Under the pieces are notes generated by a model. That model searched no databases. It worked only from the letters and a program-made list of their open reading frames with translations, and was not told the origin of the DNA. Below, piece after piece: positions 33,443-44,101 of a stretch of 64,000 nucleotides of DNA. The stretch comes from Enterobacter oligotrophicus (GTDB lineage: Bacteria > Pseudomonadota > Gammaproteobacteria > Enterobacterales > Enterobacteriaceae). The stretch is from positions 3,286,001 through 3,350,000 of the forward strand of contig NZ_AP019007.1 of the NCBI RefSeq assembly GCF_009176645.1, given 5' to 3'. Position 1 is the first letter of the stretch. Every line of letters begins with the position of its first letter. The position numbers and the translations under genes are program-made.

Positions 33443-34207
33443 ATGGCCTACAGCAAAATTCGCCAACCAAAACTTTCCGATGTGATTGAGCAGCAGCTGG
33501 AGTTTTTAATCCTCGAAGGGACACTGCGCCCAGGTGAAAAACTTCCGCCAGAACGCGAGCTGGCAAAACAGTTCGACGTTTCACGCCCCTCTCTGCGTGA
33601 GGCGATTCAACGTCTCGAAGCAAAGGGCTTGCTGCTTCGTCGCCAGGGCGGCGGAACTTTTGTACAAAACAGCCTGTGGCAGAGCTTCAGCGATCCGCTG
33701 GTAGAACTTCTCTCTGACCACCCAGAATCCCAGTTTGATCTGCTTGAGACCCGTCACGCGCTTGAAGGTATTGCGGCCTATTACGCCGCCCTTCGCAGCA
33801 CTGATGAAGATCGCGTGCGTATCCGCGAGCTGCATCAGGCCATTGAACGGGCACAGCAGTCCGGCGATTTAGACGCCGAGTCCGATGCCGTCGTCCAGTA
33901 TCAAATTGCCGTCACCGAAGCGGCACACAATGTGGTGCTCCTCCATCTGCTACGCTGCATGGAGCCGATGCTGGCCCAGAACGTTCGTCAGAATTTTGAA
34001 TTGTTGTATGCCCGTCGGGAAATGCTCCCGCTGGTAAGCAACCATCGCACCCGAGTATTCGAGGCGATAATGGCCGGGGAACCGGAGCAGGCGCGCGAAG
34101 CGTCGCACCGCCATCTGGCTTTCATTGAGGAAATCTTGCTGGACCGCAGCCGTGAACAATCGCGTCGCGAACGTTCATTACGCCGCATACAGCAACGAAA
34201 GGATTAA
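33443..34207 (+). CDS. pdhR: Pyruvate dehydrogenase complex repressor PdhR
   Basis: PdhR is a GntR/FadR-family repressor; pyruvate releases it from DNA. The 254 residues comprise an N-terminal winged helix-turn-helix ([20 protein letters not shown] and [15 protein letters not shown]) and a C-terminal all-helical FCD effector domain ([18 protein letters not shown]). A perfect operator lies in its own promoter. It heads the operon with aceE, aceF and lpd; 122 nt with a long hairpin separate it from aceE. Confidence 0.97.
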   Translation: MAYSKIRQPKLSDVIEQQLEFLILEGTLRPGEKLPPERELAKQFDVSRPSLREAIQRLEAKGLLLRRQGGGTFVQNSLWQSFSDPLVELLSDHPESQFDLLETRHALEGIAAYYAALRSTDEDRVRIRELHQAIERAQQSGDLDAESDAVVQYQIAVTEAAHNVVLLHLLRCMEPMLAQNVRQNFELLYARREMLPLVSNHRTRVFEAIMAGEPEQAREASHRHLAFIEEILLDRSREQSRRERSLRRIQQRKD

Positions 34208-34243
34208 GCGCCAGGTACTTTAGAGCGCGGCAACTAAACGCAG

Positions 34244-34289
34244 AACCTGTCTTATTGTGTTTTCTGACGAAAATACAATGGGACAGGTT
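34244..34289 (+). promoter_or_regulatory. 21-bp RNA hairpin in the pdhR-aceE gap
   Basis: The arms 34244-34264 and 34269-34289 pair over all 21 positions around the loop TGAC if three G-U pairs are allowed. At DNA level three positions mismatch, so the pairing is better as RNA. The arms open with AACCTGTC and close with GACAGGTT. There is no U run, so it is not a terminator. It ends 40 nt before the aceE start. Confidence 0.8.
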
Positions 34290-34329
34290 CCAGACAAATC
34301 AACGTATTAGATAGATAAGGAATACCCCC

Positions 34330-36993
34330 ATGTCAGAACGTCTCCAAAATGACGTGGATCCGATCGAAACTCGCGACTGGCTACAGGCGATCGAATCGGT
34401 CATCCGTGAAGAAGGTGTTGAGCGCGCTCAGTATCTGATTGATCAGCTGCTTTCTGAAGCCCGCAAAGGTGGCGTGAAGGTTGCTGCAGGTGCAGGGGCT
34501 AACAACTACGTAAACACGATTGCCGTTGAAGACGAACCGGAATATCCGGGCAATCTTGATCTGGAACGTCGTATCCGTTCAGCAATTCGCTGGAACGCCA
34601 TCATGACCGTTCTGCGCGCATCCAAGAAAGACCTGGAACTGGGTGGCCACATGGCGTCCTTCCAGTCTTCTGCAACCGTTTACGAAGTGTGCTTCAACCA
34701 CTTCTTCCGTGCAGCGAACGAGAAAGACGGCGGCGATCTGGTGTACTTCCAGGGCCACATCTCTCCGGGCATCTATGCACGTGCATTCCTGGAAGGTCGT
34801 CTGACTGAAGAGCAGATGAACAACTTCCGTCAGGAAGTTCACGGTAAAGGTCTGTCTTCTTACCCGCACCCTAAACTGATGCCTGAGTTCTGGCAGTTCC
34901 CGACCGTTTCTATGGGTCTGGGCCCAATCGGTGCGATCTATCAGGCTAAATTCCTGAAATACCTGGAACACCGTGGTCTGAAAGACACCTCCGAGCAGAC
35001 CGTTTACGCCTTCCTGGGCGACGGCGAAATGGATGAGCCAGAATCTAAAGGCGCGATCACCATCGCGACCCGTGAGAAGCTGGACAACCTGTGCTTCATC
35101 ATCAACTGTAACCTGCAGCGTCTGGATGGTCCGGTAACCGGTAACGGCAAGATCATCAACGAACTGGAAGGCATCTTCGCGGGTGCTGGCTGGAACGTGA
35201 TTAAAGTCATGTGGGGCGGTCGTTGGGATGAGCTGCTGCGTAAAGACACCAGCGGTAAACTGATCCAGCTGATGAACGAAACCGTTGACGGTGACTACCA
35301 GACCTTCAAATCCAAAGACGGTGCCTACGTGCGTGAGCACTTCTTCGGCAAATACCCTGAAACCGCAGCGCTGGTTGCAGACTGGACTGACGAGCAGATC
35401 TGGGCCCTGAACCGCGGTGGTCACGATCCGAAGAAAGTCTACGCTGCACTGAAAAAAGCGCAGGAAACCAAAGGTAAAGCGACTGTCATTCTGGCCCACA
35501 CCATCAAAGGTTACGGCATGGGCGATACCGCAGAAGGTAAAAACATCGCTCACCAGGTGAAGAAAATGAACATGGACGGCGTGCGTTATATCCGCGACCG
35601 TTTCAACGTTCCAGTGACCGATGAGCAGGTAGAAAACCTGTCTTACATCACCTTCCCTGAAGGCTCTGAAGAGCACAAGTACCTGCACGAACGTCGTCAG
35701 GCGCTGAAAGGCTACCTGCCTGCTCGCCAGCCTAAATTCACCGAGAAGCTGGAACTGCCAGCGCTGGAAGATTTCTCTCAGCTGCTGGAAGAGCAGAACA
35801 AAGAGATCTCCACCACCATCGCTTTCGTTCGTGCCCTGAACGTGATGCTGAAGAACAAGTCGATCAAAGATCGTCTGGTGCCAATCATCGCCGACGAAGC
35901 GCGTACTTTCGGTATGGAAGGTCTGTTCCGTCAGATCGGTATCTACAGCCCGAACGGCCAGCAGTACACCCCGCAGGACCGTGAGCAGGTTGCATACTAC
36001 AAAGAAGACGAGAAAGGTCAGATCCTGCAGGAAGGTATTAACGAGCTGGGCGCAGGCGCATCCTGGCTGGCTGCTGCGACCTCTTACAGCACCAACAACC
36101 TGCCGATGATCCCGTTCTACATCTACTACTCCATGTTCGGGTTCCAGCGTATCGGTGACCTGTGCTGGCAGGCAGGCGACCAGCAGGCTCGCGGCTTCCT
36201 GATCGGTGGTACTTCCGGTCGTACGACCCTGAACGGTGAAGGTCTGCAGCACGAAGATGGTCACAGCCACATTCAGTCTCTGACTATCCCTAACTGTATC
36301 TCTTACGATCCGTCCTACGCGTACGAAGTGGCAGTCATCATGCATGACGGTCTGCAGCGCATGTACGGTGAAGCACAAGAGAACATTTACTACTACATCA
36401 CCACCCTGAACGAAAACTACCACATGCCGGCCATGCCAGCAGGTGCCGAGGAAGGTATCCGTAAAGGTATCTACAAACTCGAAACCCTCGAAGGTAGCAA
36501 AGGTAAAGTTCAGCTGCTGGGCTCCGGCTCTATCCTGCGTCACGTTCGTGAAGCAGCGCAGATCCTGGCGAAAGACTACGGTGTCGGTTCCGATGTGTAC
36601 TCTGTTACCTCCTTCACTGAACTGGCGCGTGATGGCCAGGATTGTGAGCGCTGGAACATGCTGCACCCAATGGAAACTCCACGCGTTCCGTACATCGCTC
36701 AGGTGATGAACGATGCACCAGCGGTGGCGTCTACTGACTATATGAAACTGTTCGCTGAGCAGGTTCGTACTTACGTTCCAGCTGATGATTATCGCGTTCT
36801 GGGTACTGACGGCTTCGGTCGTTCTGACAGCCGCGAAAACCTGCGTCATCACTTCGAAGTTGATGCTTCTTACGTGGTGGTAGCAGCACTGGGCGAACTG
36901 GCTAAACGTGGCGAAATCGATAAGAAAGTGGTTGCGGACGCAATTACCAAATTCAACATCGATGCAGAAAAAGTTAACCCGCGTCTGGCGTAA
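34330..36993 (+). CDS. aceE: Pyruvate dehydrogenase E1 component
   Basis: AceE is the thiamine-diphosphate E1 of the pyruvate dehydrogenase complex; it decarboxylates pyruvate and acetylates the lipoyl domains of AceF. The 887 residues match the homodimeric E1 family. The ThDP motif begins GDGE at 230-233 and closes with IINCN about 30 residues later. [16 protein letters not shown] and the N-terminal [16 protein letters not shown] are family-typical. The ribosome site AAGGA precedes ATG 34330. Codon use is strongly biased to optimal codons, as expected for an abundant protein. aceF follows after 14 nt. Confidence 0.99.
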   Translation: MSERLQNDVDPIETRDWLQAIESVIREEGVERAQYLIDQLLSEARKGGVKVAAGAGANNYVNTIAVEDEPEYPGNLDLERRIRSAIRWNAIMTVLRASKKDLELGGHMASFQSSATVYEVCFNHFFRAANEKDGGDLVYFQGHISPGIYARAFLEGRLTEEQMNNFRQEVHGKGLSSYPHPKLMPEFWQFPTVSMGLGPIGAIYQAKFLKYLEHRGLKDTSEQTVYAFLGDGEMDEPESKGAITIATREKLDNLCFIINCNLQRLDGPVTGNGKIINELEGIFAGAGWNVIKVMWGGRWDELLRKDTSGKLIQLMNETVDGDYQTFKSKDGAYVREHFFGKYPETAALVADWTDEQIWALNRGGHDPKKVYAALKKAQETKGKATVILAHTIKGYGMGDTAEGKNIAHQVKKMNMDGVRYIRDRFNVPVTDEQVENLSYITFPEGSEEHKYLHERRQALKGYLPARQPKFTEKLELPALEDFSQLLEEQNKEISTTIAFVRALNVMLKNKSIKDRLVPIIADEARTFGMEGLFRQIGIYSPNGQQYTPQDREQVAYYKEDEKGQILQEGINELGAGASWLAAATSYSTNNLPMIPFYIYYSMFGFQRIGDLCWQAGDQQARGFLIGGTSGRTTLNGEGLQHEDGHSHIQSLTIPNCISYDPSYAYEVAVIMHDGLQRMYGEAQENIYYYITTLNENYHMPAMPAGAEEGIRKGIYKLETLEGSKGKVQLLGSGSILRHVREAAQILAKDYGVGSDVYSVTSFTELARDGQDCERWNMLHPMETPRVPYIAQVMNDAPAVASTDYMKLFAEQVRTYVPADDYRVLGTDGFGRSDSRENLRHHFEVDASYVVVAALGELAKRGEIDKKVVADAITKFNIDAEKVNPRLA

Positions 36994-37007
36994 GAGGTAA
37001 AAGAATA

Positions 37008-38912
37008 ATGGCTATCGAAATCAAAGTACCGGACATCGGGGCTGATGAAGTTGAAATCACCGAGATCCTGGTCAAAGTGGGCGACAAAGTTGAAGCTGAA
37101 CAGTCGCTGATCACCGTAGAAGGCGACAAAGCCTCTATGGAAGTCCCGTCTCCTCAGGCTGGCATCGTTAAAGAGATCAAAGTCTCTGTTGGCGATAAAA
37201 CCGAGACGGGCAAACTGATCATGATTTTCGATTCCGCCGACGGTGCAGCAGCTGCTGCACCTGCGCAGGAAGAGAAGAAAGAAGCCGCTCCTGCTGCCGC
37301 TGCTCCAGCAGCTGCCGCGGCAGCGAAAGAAGTGAACGTGCCTGACATCGGCGGTGACGAAGTTGAAGTCACTGAAATCCTGGTGAAAGTGGGCGATACC
37401 GTTGCGGCCGAGCAGTCACTGATCACCGTAGAAGGCGACAAAGCCTCTATGGAAGTGCCGGCTCCGTTCGCGGGTACCGTTAAAGAGATCAAGATCAACA
37501 CCGGTGACAAAGTGTCTACGGGTTCCCTGATTATGGTCTTCGAAGTGGCAGGCGCTGAAGGCGCTGCGGCTCCAGCAAAAGCGGAAGCTGCACCGGCTCA
37601 GGCTGCTGCACCAGCGGCTGCTGGCGGCGCGAAAGACGTTAACGTACCGGACATCGGCGGTGACGAAGTAGAAGTGACCGAAGTGATGGTGAAAGTGGGC
37701 GATAAAGTTGCCGCTGAACAGTCACTGATCACCGTTGAAGGCGACAAGGCTTCCATGGAAGTGCCTGCGCCGTTCGCCGGTACCGTTAAAGAGATCAAAA
37801 TCAGCACCGGCGACAAAGTGTCTACCGGCTCTCTGATCATGGTCTTCGAAGTGGAAGGCGCTGCACCTGCCGCCGCTCCGGCTGCCGCGGCTGCACCAGC
37901 CCCTGCTGCTGCACCGGCTCAGGCGTCTAAACCAGCTGCTGCCCCTGCTGCGAAAGCGGAAGGCAAATCTGAGTTTGCTGAAAACGACGCTTACGTCCAC
38001 GCGACGCCACTGATTCGTCGCCTGGCGCGCGAATTCGGTGTGAACCTGGCGAAAGTGAAAGGGACGGGCCGTAAAGGTCGTATCCTGCGTGAAGACGTTC
38101 AGGCTTACGTGAAAGACGCGGTGAAACGCGCCGAAGCTGCACCGGCTGCAGCCGCTGGCGGCGGTATCCCTGGCATGCTGCCATGGCCGAAAGTGGACTT
38201 CAGCAAGTTCGGTGAAATCGAAGAAGTGGAACTGGGCCGTATCCAGAAAATCTCTGGTGCTAACCTGAGCCGTAACTGGGTGATGATCCCGCACGTTACG
38301 CACTTCGACAAAACCGATATCACCGATCTGGAAGCGTTCCGTAAACAGCAGAACGCCGAAGCAGAGAAGCGTAAACTGGACGTGAAATTCACCCCGGTGG
38401 TCTTCATCATGAAAGCGGTTGCGGCGGCTCTGGAGCAGATGCCACGCTTCAACAGCTCCCTGTCCGAAGATGGCCAGAAGCTGACGCTGAAGAAATACAT
38501 CAACATCGGTGTTGCGGTTGATACGCCAAATGGTCTGGTTGTTCCGGTCTTCAAGGACGTGAACAAGAAGAGCATCACTGAGCTGTCCCGTGAACTGACC
38601 ACCATCTCTAAGAAAGCGCGTGATGGTAAGCTGACTGCCGGCGAAATGCAGGGCGGCTGCTTCACTATCTCCAGCATCGGCGGCCTGGGTACCACCCACT
38701 TCGCGCCGATTGTGAACGCGCCGGAAGTGGCTATCCTCGGTGTGTCCAAGTCCGCGATGGAGCCGGTGTGGAATGGCAAAGAGTTCGTGCCGCGTCTGAT
38801 GATGCCAATCTCTCTGTCCTTCGACCACCGCGTCATCGACGGTGCTGATGGTGCGCGTTTCATCACCATCATCAATAACACCCTGAGCGACATTCGCCGC
38901 CTGGTGATGTAA
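37008..38912 (+). CDS. aceF: Pyruvate dehydrogenase E2, dihydrolipoyl acetyltransferase
   Basis: AceF forms the 24-mer core of the complex and transfers acetyl to CoA. The 634 residues contain three tandem lipoyl domains, each with the GDKAS site (Lys41, Lys144, Lys246), separated by Ala-Pro linkers. The peripheral-subunit binding domain ([21 protein letters not shown]) begins near 331, and the catalytic domain ends with the active-site motif DHRVIDG, in which His607 and Asp611 are expected to act. It is four residues longer than E. coli AceF; linkers vary. A terminator follows, but lpd has its own start region. Confidence 0.98.
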   Translation: MAIEIKVPDIGADEVEITEILVKVGDKVEAEQSLITVEGDKASMEVPSPQAGIVKEIKVSVGDKTETGKLIMIFDSADGAAAAAPAQEEKKEAAPAAAAPAAAAAAKEVNVPDIGGDEVEVTEILVKVGDTVAAEQSLITVEGDKASMEVPAPFAGTVKEIKINTGDKVSTGSLIMVFEVAGAEGAAAPAKAEAAPAQAAAPAAAGGAKDVNVPDIGGDEVEVTEVMVKVGDKVAAEQSLITVEGDKASMEVPAPFAGTVKEIKISTGDKVSTGSLIMVFEVEGAAPAAAPAAAAAPAPAAAPAQASKPAAAPAAKAEGKSEFAENDAYVHATPLIRRLAREFGVNLAKVKGTGRKGRILREDVQAYVKDAVKRAEAAPAAAAGGGIPGMLPWPKVDFSKFGEIEEVELGRIQKISGANLSRNWVMIPHVTHFDKTDITDLEAFRKQQNAEAEKRKLDVKFTPVVFIMKAVAAALEQMPRFNSSLSEDGQKLTLKKYINIGVAVDTPNGLVVPVFKDVNKKSITELSRELTTISKKARDGKLTAGEMQGGCFTISSIGGLGTTHFAPIVNAPEVAILGVSKSAMEPVWNGKEFVPRLMMPISLSFDHRVIDGADGARFITIINNTLSDIRRLVM

Positions 38913-38915
38913 GTG

Positions 38916-38943
38916 AAAAGCCGGCCAGTCGGCCGGCTTTTTT
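38916..38943 (+). terminator. Terminator after aceF
   Basis: AAAAGCCGGCC, loop AGTC, GGCCGGC and six T form a strong rho-independent terminator between aceF and lpd. lpd must therefore have a promoter in the following 140 nt, or depend on partial read-through. Confidence 0.9.
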
Positions 38944-39002
38944 CTGGTAACCTCATGGAGTCAGTGAGGTTATTGGCGAAAGCAAGAATTCATGAACCGT
39001 TT

Positions 39003-39040
39003 GTTGTTTCAAAATTGTTAACGATTTTGTAAAATACGGG
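39003..39040 (+). promoter_or_regulatory. Candidate lpd promoter and ArcA-like region
   Basis: TAAAAT (39030-39035) could be a -10 box, preceded by an AT-rich stretch with TTGTTAACGATTTTGT, which resembles the direct-repeat ArcA site. E. coli lpd has its own ArcA-repressed promoter here. I cannot place a good -35 box. Confidence 0.35.
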
Positions 39041-39087
39041 CGGATAGAACGACCCGGTGGACGACGGGTATACATTAAGAGGTCATG

Positions 39088-40512
39088 ATGAGCACAGAAA
39101 TCAAAACTCAGGTCGTAGTACTTGGGGCAGGCCCGGCAGGTTACTCCGCAGCATTCCGCTGCGCGGATTTAGGTCTGGAAACCGTCATCGTAGAACGTTA
39201 CAACACCCTCGGTGGTGTTTGTCTGAACGTCGGCTGTATCCCTTCTAAAGCGCTGCTGCACGTAGCAAAAGTTATCGAAGAAGCCAAAGCGCTGGCTGAA
39301 CACGGTATCGTCTTCGGCGAGCCGAAAACCGATATCGACAAAATTCGTACCTGGAAAGAGAAAGTTATCACTCAACTGACCGGTGGTCTGGCTGGCATGG
39401 CCAAAGGCCGTAAAGTGAAAGTGGTTAACGGTCTGGGTAAATTCACCGGGGCGAACACCCTGGAAGTGGAAGGTGAAAACGGCAAAACCGTGATCAACTT
39501 CGACAACGCGATCATCGCGGCGGGCTCTCGCCCAATCGAACTGCCATTCATTCCACATGAAGATCCACGCGTGTGGGATTCTACCGATGCACTGGAACTG
39601 AAAACCGTTCCAAAACGCCTGCTGGTTATGGGTGGCGGTATCATCGGTCTGGAAATGGGTACTGTGTACCATGCCCTGGGTTCAGAGATTGACGTGGTTG
39701 AAATGTTCGACCAGGTTATCCCGGCTGCTGATAAAGACATCGTGAAAGTCTTCACCAAACGCATCAGCAAGAAATTCAACCTGATGCTGGAAACCAAAGT
39801 GACTGCCGTTGAAGCGAAAGAAGACGGTATTTACGTTTCCATGGAAGGCAAAAAAGCCCCATCTGAACCACAGCGTTACGACGCCGTGCTGGTGGCTATC
39901 GGCCGTGTGCCGAACGGTAAAAACCTCGACGCCGGTAAAGCGGGCGTGGAAGTGGACGACCGTGGCTTCATCCGCGTTGACAAACAGCTGCGCACTAACG
40001 TGCCGCACATCTTTGCTATCGGCGATATCGTCGGTCAGCCTATGCTGGCGCACAAAGGTGTTCACGAAGGTCACGTTGCCGCTGAAGTTATCGCCGGCAT
40101 GAAACACTATTTCGATCCGAAAGTGATCCCATCTATCGCCTACACCGAGCCAGAAGTGGCATGGGTGGGTCTGACTGAGAAAGAAGCGAAAGAGAAAGGC
40201 ATCAGTTTTGAGACCGCCACCTTCCCGTGGGCTGCTTCTGGCCGTGCTATCGCGTCCGACTGCGCAGACGGTATGACCAAACTGATCTTCGATAAAGAGA
40301 CTCACCGCGTCATCGGTGGTGCGATTGTCGGGACTAACGGCGGCGAACTGCTGGGTGAAATCGGCCTGGCGATCGAAATGGGCTGTGACGCTGAAGACAT
40401 CGCGCTGACCATCCACGCTCACCCAACTCTGCATGAGTCTGTGGGCCTGGCGGCAGAAGTGTTCGAAGGTAGCATTACCGACCTGCCAAACGCGAAAGCG
40501 AAGAAGAAATAA
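39088..40512 (+). CDS. lpd: Dihydrolipoyl dehydrogenase (E3)
   Basis: Lpd reoxidises dihydrolipoyl groups for the pyruvate and 2-oxoglutarate dehydrogenase complexes and for glycine cleavage. From ATG 39088 ([18 protein letters not shown]) it has 474 residues; the ATG one codon earlier is an alternative. The FAD loop GAGPAG is near 13-18, the redox disulfide is Cys45-Cys50 ([13 protein letters not shown]), the NAD loop is [11 protein letters not shown], and the C-terminal catalytic His lies in [12 protein letters not shown] terminator ends the unit at 40557. Confidence 0.98.
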   Translation: MSTEIKTQVVVLGAGPAGYSAAFRCADLGLETVIVERYNTLGGVCLNVGCIPSKALLHVAKVIEEAKALAEHGIVFGEPKTDIDKIRTWKEKVITQLTGGLAGMAKGRKVKVVNGLGKFTGANTLEVEGENGKTVINFDNAIIAAGSRPIELPFIPHEDPRVWDSTDALELKTVPKRLLVMGGGIIGLEMGTVYHALGSEIDVVEMFDQVIPAADKDIVKVFTKRISKKFNLMLETKVTAVEAKEDGIYVSMEGKKAPSEPQRYDAVLVAIGRVPNGKNLDAGKAGVEVDDRGFIRVDKQLRTNVPHIFAIGDIVGQPMLAHKGVHEGHVAAEVIAGMKHYFDPKVIPSIAYTEPEVAWVGLTEKEAKEKGISFETATFPWAASGRAIASDCADGMTKLIFDKETHRVIGGAIVGTNGGELLGEIGLAIEMGCDAEDIALTIHAHPTLHESVGLAAEVFEGSITDLPNAKAKKK

Positions 40513-40529
40513 GTTTCTTCCTGCCTGAT

Positions 40530-40557
40530 AAACGCCTCTCCGGAGGCGTTTTTTTTG
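40530..40557 (+). terminator. Terminator after lpd
   Basis: AACGCCTC, a TC loop region, GGAGGCGTT and eight T form a compact rho-independent terminator 17 nt after the lpd stop. Confidence 0.9.
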
Positions 40558-40709
40558 TCCTGAAAACTACCTGTTCTGGTAGTCATCTCATTGATATTTC
40601 CGCTAAGAATTTTCTTCCATCTGCCGATACTTTTTTCACCATTGTGTGGCTACTGGCCGCGCGGTTTAGGGGTTCTGGACTCTTTTATTACACGAAAAAA
40701 GGAAAACAC

Positions 40710-41441
40710 ATGTCTTTGAAGAAAGTTGCGGTGATTGGCTTAGTGGCAGCAGCGCTGACGCTGACCGGATGTGGCGCGGTCTCCACGGCGGTAAAGAAAC
40801 GCAATCTGGAAGTGAAAACTCAGATGAGCGAAACCGTCTGGCTTGAGCCATCTAATGAAAAAACAGTCTACATTCAGGTTAAAAACACTTCTGATAAAGA
40901 CATGAGCAATCTGCAGACTCTGCTGGCGAACGACCTGATAGCGAAAGGCTACAAAGTCACCAGCTCACCAGATAGCGCTTACTACTGGGTGCAGGCGAAC
41001 GTTCTGAAAGCGGACAAAATGGACCTGCGTGAAGCTCAGGGCTACCTGAAAACCGGTTATGAAGGTGCCGCTGTGGGGGCGGCTCTGGGTGCGGGTATCA
41101 CTGCCTATAACAGCAACTCCTCCGGCGCGGCGCTGGGTGTGGGGCTGGCGGCTGGCCTGATCGGTATGGCGGCAGATGCAATGGTAGAAGATGTGAACTA
41201 CACCATGGTCACCGACCTGCAGATCTCGGAGCGCAGCAAAGCGAAAGTGACCACTGATAACATCGCAGCCCTGCGTCAGGGGACGTCTGGTGTGAAACTG
41301 CAAACCAGCACAGAGCAGGGCGATCGCGCGAAGTATCAGACTCGCGTGGTATCTAACGCTAATAAAGTGAACCTGAAGTTTGAAGAGGCGAAACCGGTTC
41401 TCGAAGCTCAACTGGCGAAATCTGTCGCAAATATCCTGTAA
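40710..41441 (+). CDS. traT: TraT-family outer-membrane lipoprotein (complement resistance/surface exclusion)
   Basis: The 243-residue product starts at ATG 40710 ([10 protein letters not shown]) after AAAAAAGGAAAA. Its signal ends in the lipobox LTGC with Cys21; the next residue is Gly, which predicts outer-membrane sorting. The body closely follows the F-plasmid TraT family: [36 protein letters not shown], the glycine-rich [20 protein letters not shown] and [20 protein letters not shown]. Plasmid TraT blocks mating-pair formation and gives serum resistance. Here it stands alone between lpd and yacH with no transfer genes, so its role on the chromosome is open. An upstream in-frame extension to 40644 lacks a signal sequence and is rejected. 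Confidence 0.93.
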   Translation: MSLKKVAVIGLVAAALTLTGCGAVSTAVKKRNLEVKTQMSETVWLEPSNEKTVYIQVKNTSDKDMSNLQTLLANDLIAKGYKVTSSPDSAYYWVQANVLKADKMDLREAQGYLKTGYEGAAVGAALGAGITAYNSNSSGAALGVGLAAGLIGMAADAMVEDVNYTMVTDLQISERSKAKVTTDNIAALRQGTSGVKLQTSTEQGDRAKYQTRVVSNANKVNLKFEEAKPVLEAQLAKSVANIL

Positions 41442-41449
41442 AAAAAACA

Positions 41450-41478
41450 GCCGGGTGGCGCGTGTGCTCACCCGGCCT
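41450..41478. repeat. REP-like hairpin between traT and the DUF2950 gene
   Basis: GCCGGGTG and CACCCGGC pair around a GC-rich loop directly after the traT stop, between convergent genes. The sequence is a short REP-type unit and probably acts as a transcript end or 3' stabiliser for both sides. Confidence 0.75.
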
Positions 41479-41487
41479 GGGGTTGTC

Positions 41488-42279
41488 CTATGGGGCGACG
41501 GGCTGCCAGGTTTTATCCGGAGAGTATGCAGTCAGCGCCTGTGCTTTTTTCGCTGACTCATTGCCGAGATTGGTCTGGTACACCTTATCATCCTGATTTA
41601 TCAGAAAACTCATCACCCCTGTCTGACCATAACTGACTGGCCAGGCGATCATCGCAAATCCTTTCTCATCCGGCAGAATGCGGAACCGATAGCCGTGATA
41701 GCCCGCACCCGGCTCTTTCGGACTGAAAGCCGGACCAAGCGGGCTGGGTGCTTCGCCGGGTGAAATGGGCCAGTACAGTCCGTCTTTTTTCCCTTCAGAG
41801 CTGATAATTTTTTGCGCGTATTTCTGGTTCATCGCGTAATAGCTTCGCTGCGCATCCACATAAGCATGCAGTGCTTCGATTGCGGCGAGTTCGTTGCGCC
41901 CGATTTCGCGGGTCAGGATCTCTTCGGCAGCGTCGTGCATATCGAAGTGCCAGCCGGAGGCGGTTTTGATCACCGGGATCGGCAGTTGCCAGTTGCCGTC
42001 GCCGACGACCAGATGCGCGACATCGCCATTAATGACGGTGCTATGCCGGACTTTCCAGTCGCGCAAGAAGCGGTCAACGGCCTCAGGATCGACGCCTTCT
42101 GGCGGCAGAAAATCGCGCCAGTGTTCCCCGAGTAACGTGTTCATAGCACTTTCATTTTGCGTGTTAATGGCGTTTGCCAGCGCGTCGGTCGCCTGGTCAG
42201 GCGTGCTGAAGGATTGTTGCGCCATCGTGGAGGCCGACACCATGAACAGCACCATGCCTGTGAGGAGTTTTCTTTTCAT
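41488..42279 (-). CDS. DUF2950 family exported protein, function unknown
   Basis: I recognise the family (DUF2950) but no function is established. From ATG 42279, preceded by AAGGGAA, the product has 263 residues. A signal peptide (MKRKLLTGMVLFMVSASTMA) is likely cut after Ala20, giving a periplasmic protein beginning QQSFSTPDQATDALANAI. Characteristic segments are FLPPEGVDPEAVDRFL, WQLPIPVIKTASGWHFD, PGAGYHGYRFRIL and GQTGVMSFLINQDDKVYQTNLG near the C-terminus. It begins 10 nt after yacH on the same strand, so the two are one operon. The extra 35 codons upstream lie in yacH and are not used. Confidence 0.85.
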   Translation of the reverse strand: MKRKLLTGMVLFMVSASTMAQQSFSTPDQATDALANAINTQNESAMNTLLGEHWRDFLPPEGVDPEAVDRFLRDWKVRHSTVINGDVAHLVVGDGNWQLPIPVIKTASGWHFDMHDAAEEILTREIGRNELAAIEALHAYVDAQRSYYAMNQKYAQKIISSEGKKDGLYWPISPGEAPSPLGPAFSPKEPGAGYHGYRFRILPDEKGFAMIAWPVSYGQTGVMSFLINQDDKVYQTNLGNESAKKAQALTAYSPDKTWQPVAP

Positions 42280-42289
42280 GTCGGTTCCC

Positions 42290-43777
42290 TTAGCGATGAC
42301 GGAATTCATGGTGTTCAGTCCGGCCGGCAGATATTTGCCGTGGCTGTTGTTGGCGTGCCGAAAGCTGACGACTTTGCGCACCACGCTGCTGCTGGGCTTG
42401 CCAGTTGGCTGAACGGCTGTCGTTGCCGCTCAGGGCATTGGCACGATGCGGCCAGGTGTGCTGCTGCGCCGTCTGCGAAATCCGTTTCTGTTGACTTTGC
42501 ATCTCAGCGTGGCGATTTTCACGCAGCGGCGTGCTTGCGCGCTTCAGGGGTTGCGGTTTGGTGTCATAGCCACGGTAGTTATTGCGCTGAGAAATCTGCT
42601 TCAGTTGCTGGTTTGAAGCCTGGCGCTGTGCATCTCTGGTGCCGGTATGCGCCGACTGAGAAAACGTTTTTCCCGTCGATTTCTCCATTTGAGTCAGCGC
42701 GGCCTGACGCTGGCTGTCGCGGTTGATCGGTTTTTGCTGCGTCGCACTGAGGCCGGTTGTTGAATGGGTTGAATGGAAACGGCTGTTGAGCTGGTTGGTT
42801 GGGTACGGCACGCCTTCACGGTAGGCGGGATTGTGCTGCCAGTTATGGCTGATATTCGTCAGATGCTGGCCGCTGATTTTGTTGAAGTTATCAACGTTGA
42901 TATTGATGTTGTTGTCGCCGTTGTGGCTATACCCGCCGTGATGATCCCAGTCATCATCGTGGTGATGGTGATCCCAGTCATCGTCGTCATCCCAGTCGAT
43001 ATTACTGAAAATGGCATACGTTGTTGCCACGCCCAGGCTAAAGCCTAAGCCTTTGACCAGGCTGTTGGTGAATTGCTCGCCGGGAGAGGGCGGTAAATAA
43101 ACGGGTGGATATGCCGTATTGGGCCAGGTTCCATACACGGTATTCGGGTTATAGGCAGGAACGTAAATCACCTGCGGATCGGCGGATTCAATCTTAATGA
43201 CCGTCGGCGTGGTTGTTGATTCCGTTGTTGTTTTTGTCGAGGCAGGCTTTGTCACGGTGGTGACGGTCTGCTGTGGTGTGGATTGCAATGCGCCGGTTTG
43301 CTGCGCCAGTAATCGCAGGCGCTGAACGGAATCCATCACATCTTTAGGCTGCGCGAGGAAAGCATCTCCCAGGTTTTGCACCCACGGCGGGTTTTCGCCC
43401 ATCAGTGACATCAACTGTGGAAAGGCGACCAGCGACTTAACGCTTGGGTCCCACGGTTGCCCGGCAACGGCCTGGATAGCCGCGTCGCCCTGCATTTTAG
43501 GATTGTCTTTTGACCACTGTGCAGCCTGGATAACGTTGGACGGGTAGGTTGATGCCATAAAAATTTGCGACAGCAGGGCATCCGGGTAGAGTGCAACAGG
43601 GGCAACCCACTGATCGATTTGCGCGGCGGTATAGGCTGGCGCGGCAGACTGTTGAGCGACGGGAGCAGGGGCGGCAGGTTCCGTTGCGCGGCTTTTGACA
43701 AACATCACGCCAGAGGCGGCAAACAGCCCGACACTGCAAAGAAGAACAAGCAGATGTGGCTTAAAGGGCAACTTCAT
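42290..43777 (-). CDS. yacH: YacH, DUF3300 family exported protein
   Basis: The 495-residue product belongs to DUF3300, represented in E. coli by YacH at the same place between lpd and acnB. A signal or membrane segment spans about residues 7-27 (PHLLVLLCSVGLFAASGVMFV). The DUF3300 domain follows with AAQIDQWVAPVALYPDALLSQIF, AQWSKDNPKM and VIYVPAYNPNTVYGTW. A striking Asp- and His-rich stretch lies at 261-284 (DWDDDDDWDHHHHDDDWDHH), and the C-terminal third is Gln-, Arg- and Ser-rich and probably disordered. Metal or cation binding by the Asp/His stretch is an inference. No function is known. Confidence 0.85.
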   Translation of the reverse strand: MKLPFKPHLLVLLCSVGLFAASGVMFVKSRATEPAAPAPVAQQSAAPAYTAAQIDQWVAPVALYPDALLSQIFMASTYPSNVIQAAQWSKDNPKMQGDAAIQAVAGQPWDPSVKSLVAFPQLMSLMGENPPWVQNLGDAFLAQPKDVMDSVQRLRLLAQQTGALQSTPQQTVTTVTKPASTKTTTESTTTPTVIKIESADPQVIYVPAYNPNTVYGTWPNTAYPPVYLPPSPGEQFTNSLVKGLGFSLGVATTYAIFSNIDWDDDDDWDHHHHDDDWDHHGGYSHNGDNNININVDNFNKISGQHLTNISHNWQHNPAYREGVPYPTNQLNSRFHSTHSTTGLSATQQKPINRDSQRQAALTQMEKSTGKTFSQSAHTGTRDAQRQASNQQLKQISQRNNYRGYDTKPQPLKRASTPLRENRHAEMQSQQKRISQTAQQHTWPHRANALSGNDSRSANWQAQQQRGAQSRQLSARQQQPRQISAGRTEHHEFRHR

Positions 43778-44072
43778 AAAATGACTCCGACGAGACGAGC
43801 GCTGTGCCGTAAGGCGTTTATGTAGCCGCGAGTATATTCACCCGTGTTTTACAGTTTTGACTTTTATTGGGGAACCACCCGGTACGTCCGGATAAAGAGT
43901 GTGAGTATTTATTACACAATTATATCGGATGGCTGGAAAGTCGTTGGATGTCCAACTTTCGGGGTTCACTTCAATCCGGGCGGTTTTTTTGTGTCTGAAA
44001 TTCAGTTCACCCCCTGCTATACCATCCTTAACGATTCAGCAAATTATTTAATGTTGCTTTTTTGTAAACAGA

Positions 44073-44101
44073 TTAACACTGTGCAGAAATCCTGCTATGC
44101 T
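44073..44101 (+). promoter_or_regulatory. Candidate acnB promoter
   Basis: TTAACA (44073-44078) and TATGCT (44096-44101) are spaced by 17 bp, with a TGC just before the -10 box. The predicted start near 44108 gives a leader of about 94 nt. Confidence 0.55.

Noticed and set aside
34579..36852. 757-codon open frame antisense to aceE, and similar long antisense frames opposite secA, ftsZ, aceF and acnB
   Set aside because: They mirror strongly codon-biased genes, lack family motifs and ribosome sites, and the sense genes are beyond doubt.
40513..41441. TraT as the remnant of an integrated conjugative plasmid
   Set aside because: No transfer genes, insertion sequences, integrase or att-like repeats flank it; only ordinary core genes and hairpins are seen.
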